Shown: positions 9,421-18,161 of the stretch, piece after piece
How the letters are laid out: each line of letters begins with the position of its first letter
Numbering within the stretch: the stretch's first letter is position 1
The notes under the pieces: model-generated
What the model saw: the letters and a program-made list of their open reading frames with translations, nothing else
The model's database searches: none
Told to the model about the DNA's origin: nothing
Assembly (NCBI RefSeq): GCF_000585375.1
Contig: NZ_KK073874.1
Location: 7,661,913 to 7,725,912 of the forward strand
Direction: 5' to 3'
Length of the DNA stretch: 64,000 nt
From: Cryptosporangium arvum DSM 44712
Lineage (GTDB): Bacteria > Actinomycetota > Actinomycetes > Mycobacteriales > Cryptosporangiaceae
Made by a program: the position numbers and the translations under genes

Positions 9421-10368
9421 CTACCTGTCGTTCTCGATGACGACCTTGCCGAAGACGTCACCGGACTGCAGGTGCGCGAACGCGTCCTTCGCCCGCGACA
9501 ACGGGAACGTGGAATCGACGATCGGACGCAGGCCGGTGCGGGCACACAGATCGAGCAGCCCGGCCAGCTCGTCCCGCGAGCCCATCGACGTCCCGAGGAT
9601 CGAGATGTCGAGGAAGAACACCCGCCGCAGGTCGACGCGCGGCAGGTGACCCGACGTCGCTCCCGAGACCACCAGCCGCCCGCCCGGCTTCAGCGACTTG
9701 AGCGAGTGGTCGAAGGTCGCCTCGCCCACGGTCTCGATCACGCAGTCGACGCGCTGCGGCAACCGCGCGCCGCTCTCCAGCGCGACCGCGCCGAGCTTCT
9801 CCGCGCGCTCACGCTTCGTCGCGTCCCGGCTCGTCGCGTACACGGTGGCCCCGAGCGCGGTACCGATCGCCACGGCCGCGGTCGCGACCCCACCGCCGGC
9901 CCCCTGTACCAGCACCGAAGAGCCCTCGCCGACCTGGCCGCAGGACACCAGCATCCGGTAGGCCGTGAGCCACGCCGTCGGCAGGCACGCCGCCTCGGCG
10001 AACGAGAGTTCGGCCGGCTTCGGCACCAGCGACTCGCGCGGCACCGCGACCTTCTCCGCGATCGTCCCGGGGAACTTCTCCGAGAGGATCGAGGTCTTGC
10101 CCGACGCGGGGTCGGCCACCACCGAGTAGACGACGACCTCGTTGCCGTCGGGGTCGCGCCCGGCGGCGTCGCAGCCGAGGATCATCGGCAGCGCGTCGGC
10201 GCCGAGGCCGACGCCTTTCAGCGACCAGAGGTCGTGATGGTTGAGTGCGCTGGCGACGACGTCGACCACGACCCAGCCGTCGGGCGGCGTCGGATCGGGC
10301 ACTTCGCCGGTCTCGAGCGCGGACAGCGGATCGGCGTCATCGATACGTGCGGCGTATGCGGCGAACAT
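9421..10368 (-). CDS. Zinc-binding dehydrogenase / quinone oxidoreductase-like (MDR superfamily)
   Basis: Medium-chain dehydrogenase/reductase, 315 aa, cytoplasmic and NAD(P)H-dependent. The N-terminal GroES-like domain contains ASALNHHDLWSLKGVG and LGCDAAG. The Rossmann domain starts near residue 140 with VLVQGAGGGVATAAVAIG. The structural zinc-binding cysteine cluster of classical alcohol dehydrogenases is missing, so quinone- or enoyl-reductase activity is more likely than alcohol oxidation. The substrate is unknown. It is co-directional with the TetR and alkB genes upstream and only 28 bp from the TetR stop, so a single operon is possible. Confidence 0.88.
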   Translation of the reverse strand: MFAAYAARIDDADPLSALETGEVPDPTPPDGWVVVDVVASALNHHDLWSLKGVGLGADALPMILGCDAAGRDPDGNEVVVYSVVADPASGKTSILSEKFPGTIAEKVAVPRESLVPKPAELSFAEAACLPTAWLTAYRMLVSCGQVGEGSSVLVQGAGGGVATAAVAIGTALGATVYATSRDATKRERAEKLGAVALESGARLPQRVDCVIETVGEATFDHSLKSLKPGGRLVVSGATSGHLPRVDLRRVFFLDISILGTSMGSRDELAGLLDLCARTGLRPIVDSTFPLSRAKDAFAHLQSGDVFGKVVIENDR

Positions 10369-10396
10369 CTCCCGACGCTACCGCCGGGTACTCGAT

Positions 10397-11008
10397 TCAG
10401 CGCTGTGAGGCGGCGAACACTTCGGTGATGAACGGGCGCAGCACTCGGGTGATCTCGCGGACCGCGTCGCCGCTGGCGACCGTGGCGTGGCTGATCGCGA
10501 GCCGGGCGACGGTCTCGGCGAACAGGCGCACGTCGCCGGCGTCGAGCAACGGCCAGTGCACGCCGATCACCCCGATCAGCCGCTCGCGCGCGAGCTCGAT
10601 CACCGGCAGGCCCTGGGTCGTGACCAGCGGCAGCAGGTCGTCGCCGCAGAGGATCGCCTTCACCATCGGGTTGTCGGCGGCGCCGGTGAGGAACGCGTCC
10701 AACGCCGCCTCGACGGCCCGGTACGGGTCGGGCGCGTGCGCGCCGACCGCGTCCTCCACCGTGCCGAGGAACCGGTCGGCCTCGCGCAGCACGTACGCCT
10801 GGGCGAGCTCTTCGCGGGAGCCGAACAGCTGGTAGACGGTCTGCCTGCTGACGCGGGCGACGTCGGCGACGTCGGCCATCCGGGTCTGCTGCCAGCCCCG
10901 GTCACGCACCAGCACCTCGACCGCGTCGAACACGGCCTCGCGCATCCCTTCGCGGACGCGCTCGGCGTGTCGGCGTCGGCCGGTCGACTCAGTGCTCAAC
11001 GAGCGCAC
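10397..11008 (-). CDS. TetR/AcrR family regulator
   Basis: Transcriptional repressor of 203 aa. The N-terminal helix-turn-helix (about 25-70) carries TRMADVADVARVSRQTVYQLFGSREEL, the classic TetR recognition helix. The C-terminal ligand domain is unassigned. The GTG start overlaps the last 20 bases of alkB, so it lies in the alkB transcript. TetR genes directly after alkB in actinomycetes usually encode the alkane-responsive repressor (AlkU/AlkX type); this role here is inferred from position. Confidence 0.9.
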   Translation of the reverse strand: MRSLSTESTGRRRHAERVREGMREAVFDAVEVLVRDRGWQQTRMADVADVARVSRQTVYQLFGSREELAQAYVLREADRFLGTVEDAVGAHAPDPYRAVEAALDAFLTGAADNPMVKAILCGDDLLPLVTTQGLPVIELARERLIGVIGVHWPLLDAGDVRLFAETVARLAISHATVASGDAVREITRVLRPFITEVFAASQR

Positions 11009-12131
11009 GACCGGCCAGCCGGGCCCGCGCCGGCTCGTGGAGGTTGGCCCGGTCGAGGTCGCCGTCGTAGTGGTCGATCACCCGCTGATCCATGATCCGG
11101 TGCCAGAGCGGGGGGAAGAGCGCCACGACGATCATCGTGGCGTAGCCCGCCGGCAGCTGCGGCGACGTGTCGTACGTGCGCAGGATCTGGTAGCGGCGGA
11201 TCGGGTTCGCATGGTGGTCGCTGTGGCGTTGCAGCTGGTAGAGGAACATGTTCGTGACCAGCCGGTTGGAGTTCCAGCTGTGCTGTTCGTCGACCCGCTC
11301 GTACCGGTTGCCGACCCGCTCCCGGCGCAGCCCGTAGTGCTCCAGGTAGTTGACGACCTCGAGGAACGAGAACCCGAGCACGGCCTGCGCGAGCAGGAAC
11401 GGGAGCACACCGGGGCCGAACGCCACGGTCAGCGCCGCGAACAGCACGAGCGTCATCGCCCACGCGTTGAGTACGTCGTTGCGCCACGTCCACGGGGTAC
11501 GTCGGCGCAGCGTGAACCGGCTGAACTCGAGGTGCCAGGCCGACCGGAGGCTTCCCCACACCGTCCGCGGCCAGAACCGCCAGAAGCTCTCCCCCAGCCG
11601 CGAGCTCGCCGGGTCTTCCGGGGTGGCCACCCGGCTGTGGTGCCCGCGGTTGTGCTCGACGTAGAAGTGGCCGTACGCGGTCGGCGCGAGCGCGACCTTC
11701 GACAGCCAGCGCTCCAGACTTTCGCGCTTGTGCCCGAGCTCGTGCGCGGCGTTGATCGCGATGCCGTTCACGGTGCCGACCGACACGAGTACGCCCGCGA
11801 GGCCGACCCAGCCCAGGTCGCCGCGCTGCCACTGCCAGGAGCCGAGCACCAACCCGCCGAGTTGCAGCGGCAGGTAGAGGAACGTGAGCCGGCGGTAGTA
11901 CCGGTCGGCCTGCAGAGCCTTGGCCAGGTCTTCCGGCGGGTTGCCGACGTCGTCGCCGCCGACCAGGTCGACCAGCGGGATCAGCACGAACACCAGCGCC
12001 GGGGTGAGCCACCACCAGCCTTGGACCCCGGTCTGCGACACGATGCCGTAGCTCAGGAACGGCAGGATCGGAACCATGACCGCCGACGGCCACAGGTAGC
12101 GGCGCCCATCGCGCCACGATGCGCTGCTCAT
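10989..12131 (-). CDS. alkB: Alkane 1-monooxygenase (AlkB-type membrane diiron hydroxylase)
   Basis: Integral membrane non-haem diiron enzyme that oxidises the terminal methyl of medium- to long-chain alkanes using electrons from rubredoxin. The 380-aa protein has about six helices and all the His motifs: NAAHELGHK near residue 130, EHNRGHH near 160, NYLEHYGLRR near 275 and LQRHSDHH near 305. The ATG at 12131 is chosen over upstream starts because GAGGAGAGG precedes it and the hydrophobic core starts soon after. No rubredoxin is fused at the C-terminus and none is encoded next to it, so the electron donor must come from elsewhere. Confidence 0.93.
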   Translation of the reverse strand: MSSASWRDGRRYLWPSAVMVPILPFLSYGIVSQTGVQGWWWLTPALVFVLIPLVDLVGGDDVGNPPEDLAKALQADRYYRRLTFLYLPLQLGGLVLGSWQWQRGDLGWVGLAGVLVSVGTVNGIAINAAHELGHKRESLERWLSKVALAPTAYGHFYVEHNRGHHSRVATPEDPASSRLGESFWRFWPRTVWGSLRSAWHLEFSRFTLRRRTPWTWRNDVLNAWAMTLVLFAALTVAFGPGVLPFLLAQAVLGFSFLEVVNYLEHYGLRRERVGNRYERVDEQHSWNSNRLVTNMFLYQLQRHSDHHANPIRRYQILRTYDTSPQLPAGYATMIVVALFPPLWHRIMDQRVIDHYDGDLDRANLHEPARARLAGRALVEH

Positions 12132-12238
12132 GGAACGGTCCTCTCCTCGCCGAAACCTCGACAACGAACGATGGCATCCGAGATACTCCGCTGACAAGAG
12201 CCCGCGAAATGTCAGCGGAACCGTCACGAGGAGGGGCC

Positions 12239-12511
12239 GTGTCAATTGGCGACGAGGTCACAAAGCCAGGCCCGTACGCGCCGAGTGGGCGCCGACCGTC
12301 CGGCCCCTGGCTGGGCGCGCTACTCAGCGGCCTGACGTTCCTCAGCGCGTTCTGGCTGCTCGCGTACACGCTGCTCTCGCTACCGCCCTTGGAGGCGCTC
12401 GGGGCGTGGAACTACGTCGGCGTGATCGCGCTGATCCCGGTCGTCACCGTGCTCGGCAAACTCTGGCGGGGTACCGACTACGAACGCCCCACCCGCACCT
12501 CACGCGTCTGA
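12239..12511 (+). CDS. Small two-TM membrane protein, CrgA-like
   Basis: 90-aa protein with a polar N-terminus of about 25 residues, then TM1 (GALLSGLTFLSAFWLLAYTL) and TM2 (NYVGVIALIPVVTVLGKLW) joined by a short loop. The arrangement, with LGAWNY before TM2 and a Trp-Arg end, resembles the cell-division protein CrgA (PF06781), but the match is partial. The GTG start has a strong GAGGAGGGG Shine-Dalgarno. It is divergent from alkB, so the 107-bp gap holds both promoters. Confidence 0.6.
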   Translation: MSIGDEVTKPGPYAPSGRRPSGPWLGALLSGLTFLSAFWLLAYTLLSLPPLEALGAWNYVGVIALIPVVTVLGKLWRGTDYERPTRTSRV

Positions 12512-13386
12512 ACACGCATATGGCAATGACGGTTGCCCTCGAGTCGACTCTCGCCTCCAGGTGTTCGACTTTGTTGGGATTCCACCTCAATGAAAGGAAC
12601 CATCCACAGGGAGTTACAAATTCGGCCGAATAGCCCCGTCGTGTAGCGCGACCGGACGTCCCTTCGGCGGAACAAGTCGTCCACCGGGAAGCGTCGACGG
12701 AAGCATCCGTTAGCAGGGTTTCCTCGTCGCCCGACCCGGTCGGCCACGCCCTCCGGCACGCGATCGATCAGCGCTCGGAAGCCCTAACGGCCCTCCACTG
12801 ATTGGTGGCGATCCGTGACCGAGTTGGGCTTGCGAATCAACCTAAGTGCAAGATACGGTCTGCAACATGCTCCTGCCGCCGACGCGAGTTAGGCGCCTAT
12901 ACACCGCTAAGTCATCTCAAGTCGCTGGTTCCCGGGACATCATGCGACCTGACGAGAGTGGTGTCGCGCCCGCGACAAGAAACGCGCTCCGAGGCATTGA
13001 GTGAACCTCCTAGTACCCCTGCGCCGACTTCCCCACCAGGGAAGTCGGTTCTTCTCGCGCGCCCGCACCAGCGCCGATCCGGGCCCACCGGTCCGAGGCG
13101 AGACCGGGGCCGATTCGTTCGTTGAACACCGCGGGCACCCCCGACGAACACACCGGCTCGTGAGATCCCGATGGCGTCGTCACCAGTATCGCGTTTTGAC
13201 CGGGTTCCCAATGGCACGTATCGCGTCCGGTTTCGTGTTACCGATCCGTCCGATCGGCACCACAACCGGGCGCCGGGACGGCAATAGGCCGTCCCAGCAT
13301 CATTCGTTCGAACGCTCCTGATGGCACCTCGGTACGACGTGAACATCAGGCACCACTCATGAATTAGCCAAAGGAACCCATTCCCA
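12512..13386. other. Gene-poor stretch, 875 bp
   Basis: No convincing gene: the open frames here lack the codon bias of the neighbours and have no recognisable domain. GC is clearly lower than in flanking genes. The only structured element is the hairpin at 13024-13048. With the next gap and the two DUF397 genes it forms a 1.9-kb zone that looks like an insertion or decay site. Confidence 0.5.
13024..13048. terminator. Orphan hairpin terminator
   Basis: CCGACTTCCC and GGGAAGTCGG form a perfect 10-bp stem with loop CACCA, followed on the + strand by TTCTTCTC. No gene is visible directly upstream on this strand, so it may end a small RNA or mark a lost gene. Confidence 0.5.
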
Positions 13387-13584
13387 ATGCCTAGCAACAA
13401 CCCCATCGACAACACCTGGCGGAAGTCCTCGGCGAGCGGCGTGGGCAACTGCGTCGAGATTCGCGCGAATTCTGGCACCATTGACATCCGCGACAGCAAG
13501 AACCCCGGCGGCAATTTGCTGCACGTCTCGCCTGCGGTGTTTCAACGGTGGATCGATGGCCTCAAATCGGCCGATCTGCACTGA
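13387..13584 (+). CDS. DUF397 domain protein (65 aa)
   Basis: Small protein of the actinomycete DUF397 family: WRKSSASGVGNCVEI at the N-terminus, VRDSKNP-type motif (IRDSKNPGG) in the middle and an F..W(I)..LK end. Members are normally encoded beside an XRE/DUF5753 regulator and are thought to act as its partner, possibly as antitoxin or anti-regulator. Here no regulator is adjacent; the nearest lie at 28.8-30.6 kb. AAAGGA lies about 12 bases before the ATG. Confidence 0.88.
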   Translation: MPSNNPIDNTWRKSSASGVGNCVEIRANSGTIDIRDSKNPGGNLLHVSPAVFQRWIDGLKSADLH

Positions 13585-14210
13585 CCATCTAGCGCCTGCC
13601 GGCTCTGGGTGGGATTCGCACCCCAAGCCCACTCGAAGCCACGCCCTGGGCCGACAGACCTGGTCTGCTGCAGCACATGCCTGAAGGATCCCTAGGGTCC
13701 ACCCGACCGTGAACTCACTGCTCCTGGCACCTCTGGTGCCAGGAGCAGTTGTTTTGCCGATCCCTTCCGCCCGGACAGAGCCTTATGTCCGTATCGAGAA
13801 GGATGGGACAACCCTCGGCAATTATCCGTTGGGCCACGCTCCGAAGCCGCGCGGCATGCATACTGAAGTGTGATCCGCCGATCGGTGGAAAAGTGCCTGG
13901 TTCAGCGATCACCGTCAGGCTAGTTCCATCCTGGCGAAGGAGGGAGCCGCGAATGCGATGCGGGGTGCCGGCACCCATCGAGCAGGTAACTCGATAAGGC
14001 GTCGTTGCGCATGACGAGGATGCACAGTGGCGCCCGCGTGAATCGGATACCCCGGCCAGACGTCAGCCCAGCCGTCGAGTGCCGCCGCCCGCCTACCGGC
14101 GATTGTCGGCCATCCGGCGGGTCGCGCTGAGCCCCACGGTCCGGTCCGTCCCGAACTCGGACACCAAGATCAAAGTCCAGTTCCGGTTGATTCGAAAGGT
14201 GATCCGTCGA
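13585..14210. other. Gap between the two DUF397 genes, 626 bp
   Basis: Holds the strong terminator at 13717-13755 and a 14-codon ORF (13953-13997) behind a very good AAGGAGGGAG Shine-Dalgarno, which could encode a leader peptide. Otherwise I see no gene. Confidence 0.45.
13717..13755 (+). terminator. Strong intrinsic terminator
   Basis: A perfect 15-bp stem (ACTGCTCCTGGCACC with GGTGCCAGGAGCAGT), loop TCT, followed by TGTTTT. It lies 130 bp after the first DUF397 gene and probably ends its transcript. Confidence 0.8.
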
Positions 14211-14411
14211 GTGGATACGAAAGATTCGTGCTCCAACTGGCGAAAGAGCTCCTACAGCGGAATTGGTAACTGCGTCGAGGTAGCTCCCGACCCGGCGAGT
14301 GGCCATGTACTGGTCCGGGACTCCAAGAACCCGAGCACGTCCAGGCTGCGGTTACCCGGCGCCGCCTGGACGTCGTTCATCGCCGGCCTGAAGAGCGGCG
14401 AACTGGGCTGA
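14211..14411 (+). CDS. DUF397 domain protein (66 aa), second copy
   Basis: Second DUF397 protein, only about 45% identical by eye to the one at 13.4 kb but with the same order: NWRKSSYSGIGNCVEV, LVRDSKNPS, then W.SFIAGLKSGEL. GTG start with AAAGGTGATC upstream. No XRE partner next to it. It is convergent with the malic enzyme gene and separated by a perfect terminator hairpin. Confidence 0.87.
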   Translation: MDTKDSCSNWRKSSYSGIGNCVEVAPDPASGHVLVRDSKNPSTSRLRLPGAAWTSFIAGLKSGELG

Positions 14412-14418
14412 GCACTGC

Positions 14419-14449
14419 GCGGACGCTTCGCGTGCGGCGAAGCGTCCGC
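14419..14449. terminator. Bidirectional hairpin terminator
   Basis: GCGGACGCTTCGC and GCGAAGCGTCCGC form a perfect 13-bp stem with loop GTGCG between the convergent DUF397 and malic enzyme genes. Confidence 0.75.
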
Positions 14450-14456
14450 TCACGTG

Positions 14457-15653
14457 TCAGAGCCGGGCGACGCCCTCCGCGCGGGCGGCGGCCGCGACGG
14501 CGGAGGCGACGGCCGGGGCGACCCGGGGGTCGAACGGGCTGGGGATGATGTGGTCGGCGCGCAGCTCGTCGGAGACCACCGCGGCCAGCGCGTCGGCCGC
14601 GGCGAGCTTCATGCCCTCGGTGATCGCGGTCGCCCGGACGTCGAGCGCGCCCCGGAAGATGCCCGGGAACGCGAGCACGTTGTTGATCTGGTTCGGATAG
14701 TCGCTCCGTCCGGTCGCGACGACCGCGGCGTACTTGTGGGCGACGTCCGGGTGCACCTCGGGGTCGGGGTTGGCCATCGCGAAGATGAAGCAGTCCGGCG
14801 CCATCGTGGCCACCGCTTCCTCGGGGACCTGGCCGGCGGACAGCCCGATGAACACGTCGGCGCCCTTGAGCGCGTCCTCCAGCGAGCCGGTGATGCCGGC
14901 CTTGTTGGTGATCGCGGCCAGCTCACCCTTGACCGGAGTGAGGTGGTCGCGGCCGACGTGGATGATGCCCTTCGAGTCCGCGACGGCGATGTCGCCGACG
15001 CCCGCGGCGAGCAGCATCTTCGTCACCGCGACCCCGGCCGCGCCGGCCCCGGAGACCACCGCGCGCAGGTCACCGAGCGCGCGGCCGGTGAACCGGGCGG
15101 CGTTCTCCATCGCGGCGGTGGCCACGACCGCGGTGCCGTGCTGGTCGTCGTGGAAGACCGGGATGTCGAGCCGCTCGGCGAGCATCGCCTCGATGGCGAA
15201 GCAACGTGGCGCGCTGATGTCCTCGAGGTTGATGCCGCCGAACGACGGCGCCAGGCGCACCACCGTCTCGACGATCTCCTCCGGGTCGGTGGTGCCGAGG
15301 CAGATCGGCACCGCGTCGACGCCGCCGAACTGCTTGAACAGGACGGCCTTGCCTTCCATCACCGGCATCGCGGCCTTCGGGCCGATGTTGCCGAGGCCCA
15401 GCACGGCGGTGCCGTCGGTGACGACGGCGATCGTGCGTGACGCCCACGTGTACTCGTCGAACAGCGCGGGCTCCTCCGCGATCGCGGTGCACACCCGGGC
15501 GACGCCGGGCGTGTAGGCGATCGAGAGGTCGTCTCGGTTCTCCAGCGGGATCGTGGCCGCGATCTCCATCTTGCCGCCGCGGTGCGCGGCGAAGACGGGA
15601 TCGGGAACGGCCTCGGTTTCGCGGACGGACGGATTGATCTGCACGGCGCTCAC
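14457..15653 (-). CDS. NAD(P)-dependent malic enzyme (malate to pyruvate + CO2)
   Basis: Decarboxylating malate dehydrogenase of the short bacterial type, 398 aa. The catalytic Tyr lies in IAYTPGVARVC, the metal-binding region in FHDDQHGTAVV, and the dinucleotide fold in VVSGAGAAGVAV, all in the expected order. It feeds pyruvate and reducing power from the TCA cycle and is soluble. The GTG at 15653 (VSAVQINPS...) is preferred over a start at 15809 because GAGGAG precedes it and the extra upstream residues are unlike the family. NAD or NADP preference cannot be decided from the visible motifs. Confidence 0.92.
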   Translation of the reverse strand: MSAVQINPSVRETEAVPDPVFAAHRGGKMEIAATIPLENRDDLSIAYTPGVARVCTAIAEEPALFDEYTWASRTIAVVTDGTAVLGLGNIGPKAAMPVMEGKAVLFKQFGGVDAVPICLGTTDPEEIVETVVRLAPSFGGINLEDISAPRCFAIEAMLAERLDIPVFHDDQHGTAVVATAAMENAARFTGRALGDLRAVVSGAGAAGVAVTKMLLAAGVGDIAVADSKGIIHVGRDHLTPVKGELAAITNKAGITGSLEDALKGADVFIGLSAGQVPEEAVATMAPDCFIFAMANPDPEVHPDVAHKYAAVVATGRSDYPNQINNVLAFPGIFRGALDVRATAITEGMKLAAADALAAVVSDELRADHIIPSPFDPRVAPAVASAVAAAARAEGVARL

Positions 15654-15855
15654 CAGGGGCTCCTCGAATCGACTTTCGGGTGCGGCGACGGCGACGAGCC
15701 AGGGTTCATCGAGAGGGCTCGTCGGCGAGGCGGTGCGGCAAGACCCACGGTCTGTGGGTGCGGTCGCGTCACCCGGGGGTCGCCCGGAGATAACTAAGGA
15801 TTCTCGCACGGTGGATCGATCAGGAGTACCACCGTCGGGGTGCGCGTGGATTATT

Positions 15856-16233
15856 TCACTCGGCCCCGGAGAGATCCGTCCTGCTCACGATACCGATCCG
15901 GCGCGGCGGCCAGCAGCGCACCACGACCCGCCCGTAGACCTTTGCCGGCCCGTACCGGCGCGAGTCGTCGGTGACCGCCTCGTTGTCGGAGACCAGCCAC
16001 CAGCCGCCGGCCTCACGGCGCACCGCACGCTTGACGACGAGCAGGTCGGGGCGGGCCCGGAACGATCCGACGACCACGTCACCAGGGCGGACGCGCCCGG
16101 TGCGGTGCACGAGGACATGGTCGTCGTGCTTGAGCGTCGGCACCATCGACGGCCCGCTGACGAGGATGTGGACGAGCCGGCCGCGCCCGAGAGACCGCTC
16201 GGCGGGTGTTTGCACGCGATCCGCCGGGGTCAC
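15856..16233 (-). CDS. sodX: Nickel-SOD maturation protease (S26 signal-peptidase family)
   Basis: Small (125 aa) S26-type serine protease that removes the N-terminal propeptide of Ni-superoxide dismutase, exposing the His that binds nickel. The catalytic Ser is in SGPSMVPTL and the general-base Lys in LVVKRAV, with the PGDVVVG motif between. No membrane anchor is evident, in line with a cytosolic role. Divergent from sodN across 82 bp, the standard sodN/sodX arrangement. A generic signal peptidase is unlikely given the size and neighbour. Confidence 0.9.
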   Translation of the reverse strand: MTPADRVQTPAERSLGRGRLVHILVSGPSMVPTLKHDDHVLVHRTGRVRPGDVVVGSFRARPDLLVVKRAVRREAGGWWLVSDNEAVTDDSRRYGPAKVYGRVVVRCWPPRRIGIVSRTDLSGAE

Positions 16234-16315
16234 CCTGATTCACCTGCCAAAGACCGGGAGTAGGGTTCCCAACGTAGTCGTTCGTAGGACGCTTCATCCC
16301 ACCGGAGGACTGACC

Positions 16316-16720
16316 ATGCGGTTGCCGCGCTTCCTTGCGCCGCGCACTGTCGCACATGCCCACTGCGACCTGCCCTGCGGCGTCTACGACCCGGCCCAGG
16401 CCCGGATCGAGGCGCAGTCGGTGAAGGCCATCATCGAGAAGTACCACGGGAACGAGGACCCGGTGTTCCGCACCCGGGCCATCCTCATCAAGGAGCAGCG
16501 GTCGGAGCTCGTCAAGCACCACCTGTGGGTGCTGTGGACGGACTACTTCAAGCCGCCGCACTTCGAGAAGTACCCGCAGCTGCACCAGCTGTTCAACGAG
16601 GCCACCAAGCTCGCCGGCGCGTCCGGCGGCAAGGGCACCCTCGACGTCGCGGTCGCCGACCAGCTTCTCGGCAAGATCGACGAGATCGCCGAGATCTTCT
16701 GGGAGACCAAGAAGGCGTGA
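16316..16720 (+). CDS. sodN: Superoxide dismutase [Ni]
   Basis: Nickel-containing superoxide dismutase, 134-aa precursor. The nickel hook HCDLPCGVYDPAQA begins at residue 16; the 15-residue propeptide before it is cut off so that His16 becomes the mature N-terminus, with the two Cys in HCDLPCG as thiolate ligands. The rest is the four-helix bundle. GGAGG precedes the ATG. In actinomycetes sodN is induced by nickel and iron SOD is repressed via Nur; no clear Nur box is visible in the short intergenic region. Its stop overlaps the next gene by 4 bases. Confidence 0.97.
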   Translation: MRLPRFLAPRTVAHAHCDLPCGVYDPAQARIEAQSVKAIIEKYHGNEDPVFRTRAILIKEQRSELVKHHLWVLWTDYFKPPHFEKYPQLHQLFNEATKLAGASGGKGTLDVAVADQLLGKIDEIAEIFWETKKA

Positions 16721-17379
16721 CGTCTCGCGCGGACGACACAGCGCCGGCCACCCCCGCGAACGTGGGGGCGGCCGGCGCTGTTTCTTCGAGCCACCCCTCG
16801 ATCTACCTGGTACGCCACGGCGAGACCGAATGGTCGAAGTCGGGGCAGCACACCAGTCGCACGGACCTGCCGCTGACCGGGAACGGGGAAGCGGTCGCGC
16901 TGGCGCTCAAGCCGGTGCTCAGCGCGGTGCTCGGGGGTCACCCGGCGGCGCTGGCCCTCTCCAGCCCGCTCGAACGGGCCCGACGCACCGCCGAACTCGC
17001 CGACGTCGCGGTCGAGCTCGACGAGGACCTCCGCGAGGTCGACTACGGCGAGTACGAGGGCATCACCACCCCGCAGATCCGCGAGCGCGACCCCGGCTGG
17101 TCGGTCTGGACCCACCCGAACCCGGGCGGCGAGACCGTCGAGCAGGCCGGTCAGCGCGTCGACCGGGTGCTCGACCGGGCCCGCGCGGCGCTGCCGGGGG
17201 GCAACGTCGTCCTGTTCGCCCACGGGCACATCCTGCGGGTGCTGGCGGCCCGCTGGCTGGGTCTGCCGGCCTCGGAGGGGCGTCTGTTCGCGCTCGACAC
17301 GGCCACGCTCGGCGTGCTGGGCACTGAACACGACCTGCCGGTGATCCGCCGCTGGAACGCACCGGCGGCCTGGACGTGA
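16717..17379 (+). CDS. Histidine phosphatase family protein
   Basis: Phosphoglycerate-mutase-like phosphatase, 220 aa. The catalytic LVRHGETEWS lies near residue 31 after a low-complexity N-terminus, with LSSPLERARRTAELA, VDYGEYEG and the second His in FAHGHILRVLAARW. The GTG start overlaps the sodN stop (GTGA), so it is co-translated with sodN. Substrate unknown; similar proteins act on sugar phosphates or cofactor precursors. A start further inside, nearer SIYLVRHG, is possible but lacks a better ribosome site. Confidence 0.88.
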   Translation: MTSRADDTAPATPANVGAAGAVSSSHPSIYLVRHGETEWSKSGQHTSRTDLPLTGNGEAVALALKPVLSAVLGGHPAALALSSPLERARRTAELADVAVELDEDLREVDYGEYEGITTPQIRERDPGWSVWTHPNPGGETVEQAGQRVDRVLDRARAALPGGNVVLFAHGHILRVLAARWLGLPASEGRLFALDTATLGVLGTEHDLPVIRRWNAPAAWT

Positions 17380-17864
17380 GCTGGCACGTCCGCGAGGTGA
17401 CGCCGGACGACGTCGCCGACGTCGTCGCGATGGTGCACGAGCTGGCGGCCTACGAGAAGGCTCCGGACGAGTGCACGCTCACGGAGGCCCAGCTGCACGA
17501 AGCGCTGTTCGGCCCGTCGCCGGCGCTCTTCGGGCACGTGGTGACGCGGGACGGCGAGCCGGCCGTTCTCGGGTTCGCCCTCTGGTTCCTCAACTTCTCC
17601 ACCTGGCGTGGTGTCCACGGCATCTACCTCGAGGACCTCTACGTCCGCCCGGAGGCGCGCCGCGGTGGTGCGGCGCGCGCTCTGCTCTCCCGGCTGGCCG
17701 TGATCTGCCGGGAGCGCGGGTACGCGCGGCTGGAGTGGTGGGTACTGGACTGGAACACGCCGGCGCGCGACGCCTACGCGGCGATGGGCGCCAGCGCGCT
17801 CACCGAGTGGATCCCCCACCGCGTCGACGGAGCAGAGCTGGCCCGGCTGGCCGACGGCAGCTGA
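17376..17864 (+). CDS. GNAT family N-acetyltransferase
   Basis: Acetyl-CoA-dependent N-acetyltransferase of 162 aa, similar to diamine (spermidine-type) acetyltransferases: WHVREVTPDDV start, FALWFLNFSTWRGVHGIYLEDLYVRPEARRGG-type core (acetyl-CoA loop RPEARRGGAARAL) and the WNTPARDAYAAMGA motif. It overlaps the phosphatase gene by 4 bases, making a three-gene chain sodN-phosphatase-acetyltransferase. Substrate not determined. Confidence 0.88.
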   Translation: MSWHVREVTPDDVADVVAMVHELAAYEKAPDECTLTEAQLHEALFGPSPALFGHVVTRDGEPAVLGFALWFLNFSTWRGVHGIYLEDLYVRPEARRGGAARALLSRLAVICRERGYARLEWWVLDWNTPARDAYAAMGASALTEWIPHRVDGAELARLADGS

Positions 17865-18161
17865 CCCACCGGACACGCCGATCACCCCCGCTACTCGCGT
17901 GTGGACTCCCCTCGGACCCCGCCGGGTCGTAAAGTGCGGGCGGGGGAACACCGCATAGCGCGACAAACGGCCAGACGGCGACGGCGCACGGGGAGGGGTG
18001 GCGTGGAGGCGAGGGCGGCTCAGCACAGCGGCAGTGTCGGAGGTTCGGGTGTCCTGACACCCACGTCCGGGGCACTCCTGGCCGGCTACGTTCCGGGCAC
18101 TCGTACGCCGGGCGACCCTACGTCGGGCGACCCCGCGTCGAGCAGTACGAAAGGGGACGGT

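Noticed and set aside
12912-13514. 200-codon - strand frame over the gene-poor zone and first DUF397 gene
   Set aside because: No family, poor codon bias, and it runs antisense through a clear DUF397 gene.
13600-13640. tRNA-like T-arm (GGGTG...GATTCG...CACCC)
   Set aside because: No acceptor stem, anticodon arm or CCA fits around it on either strand.
16234-16315. Nur box in the sodX-sodN gap
   Set aside because: No convincing TTGCAA-N5-TTGCAA match in the 82 bp.
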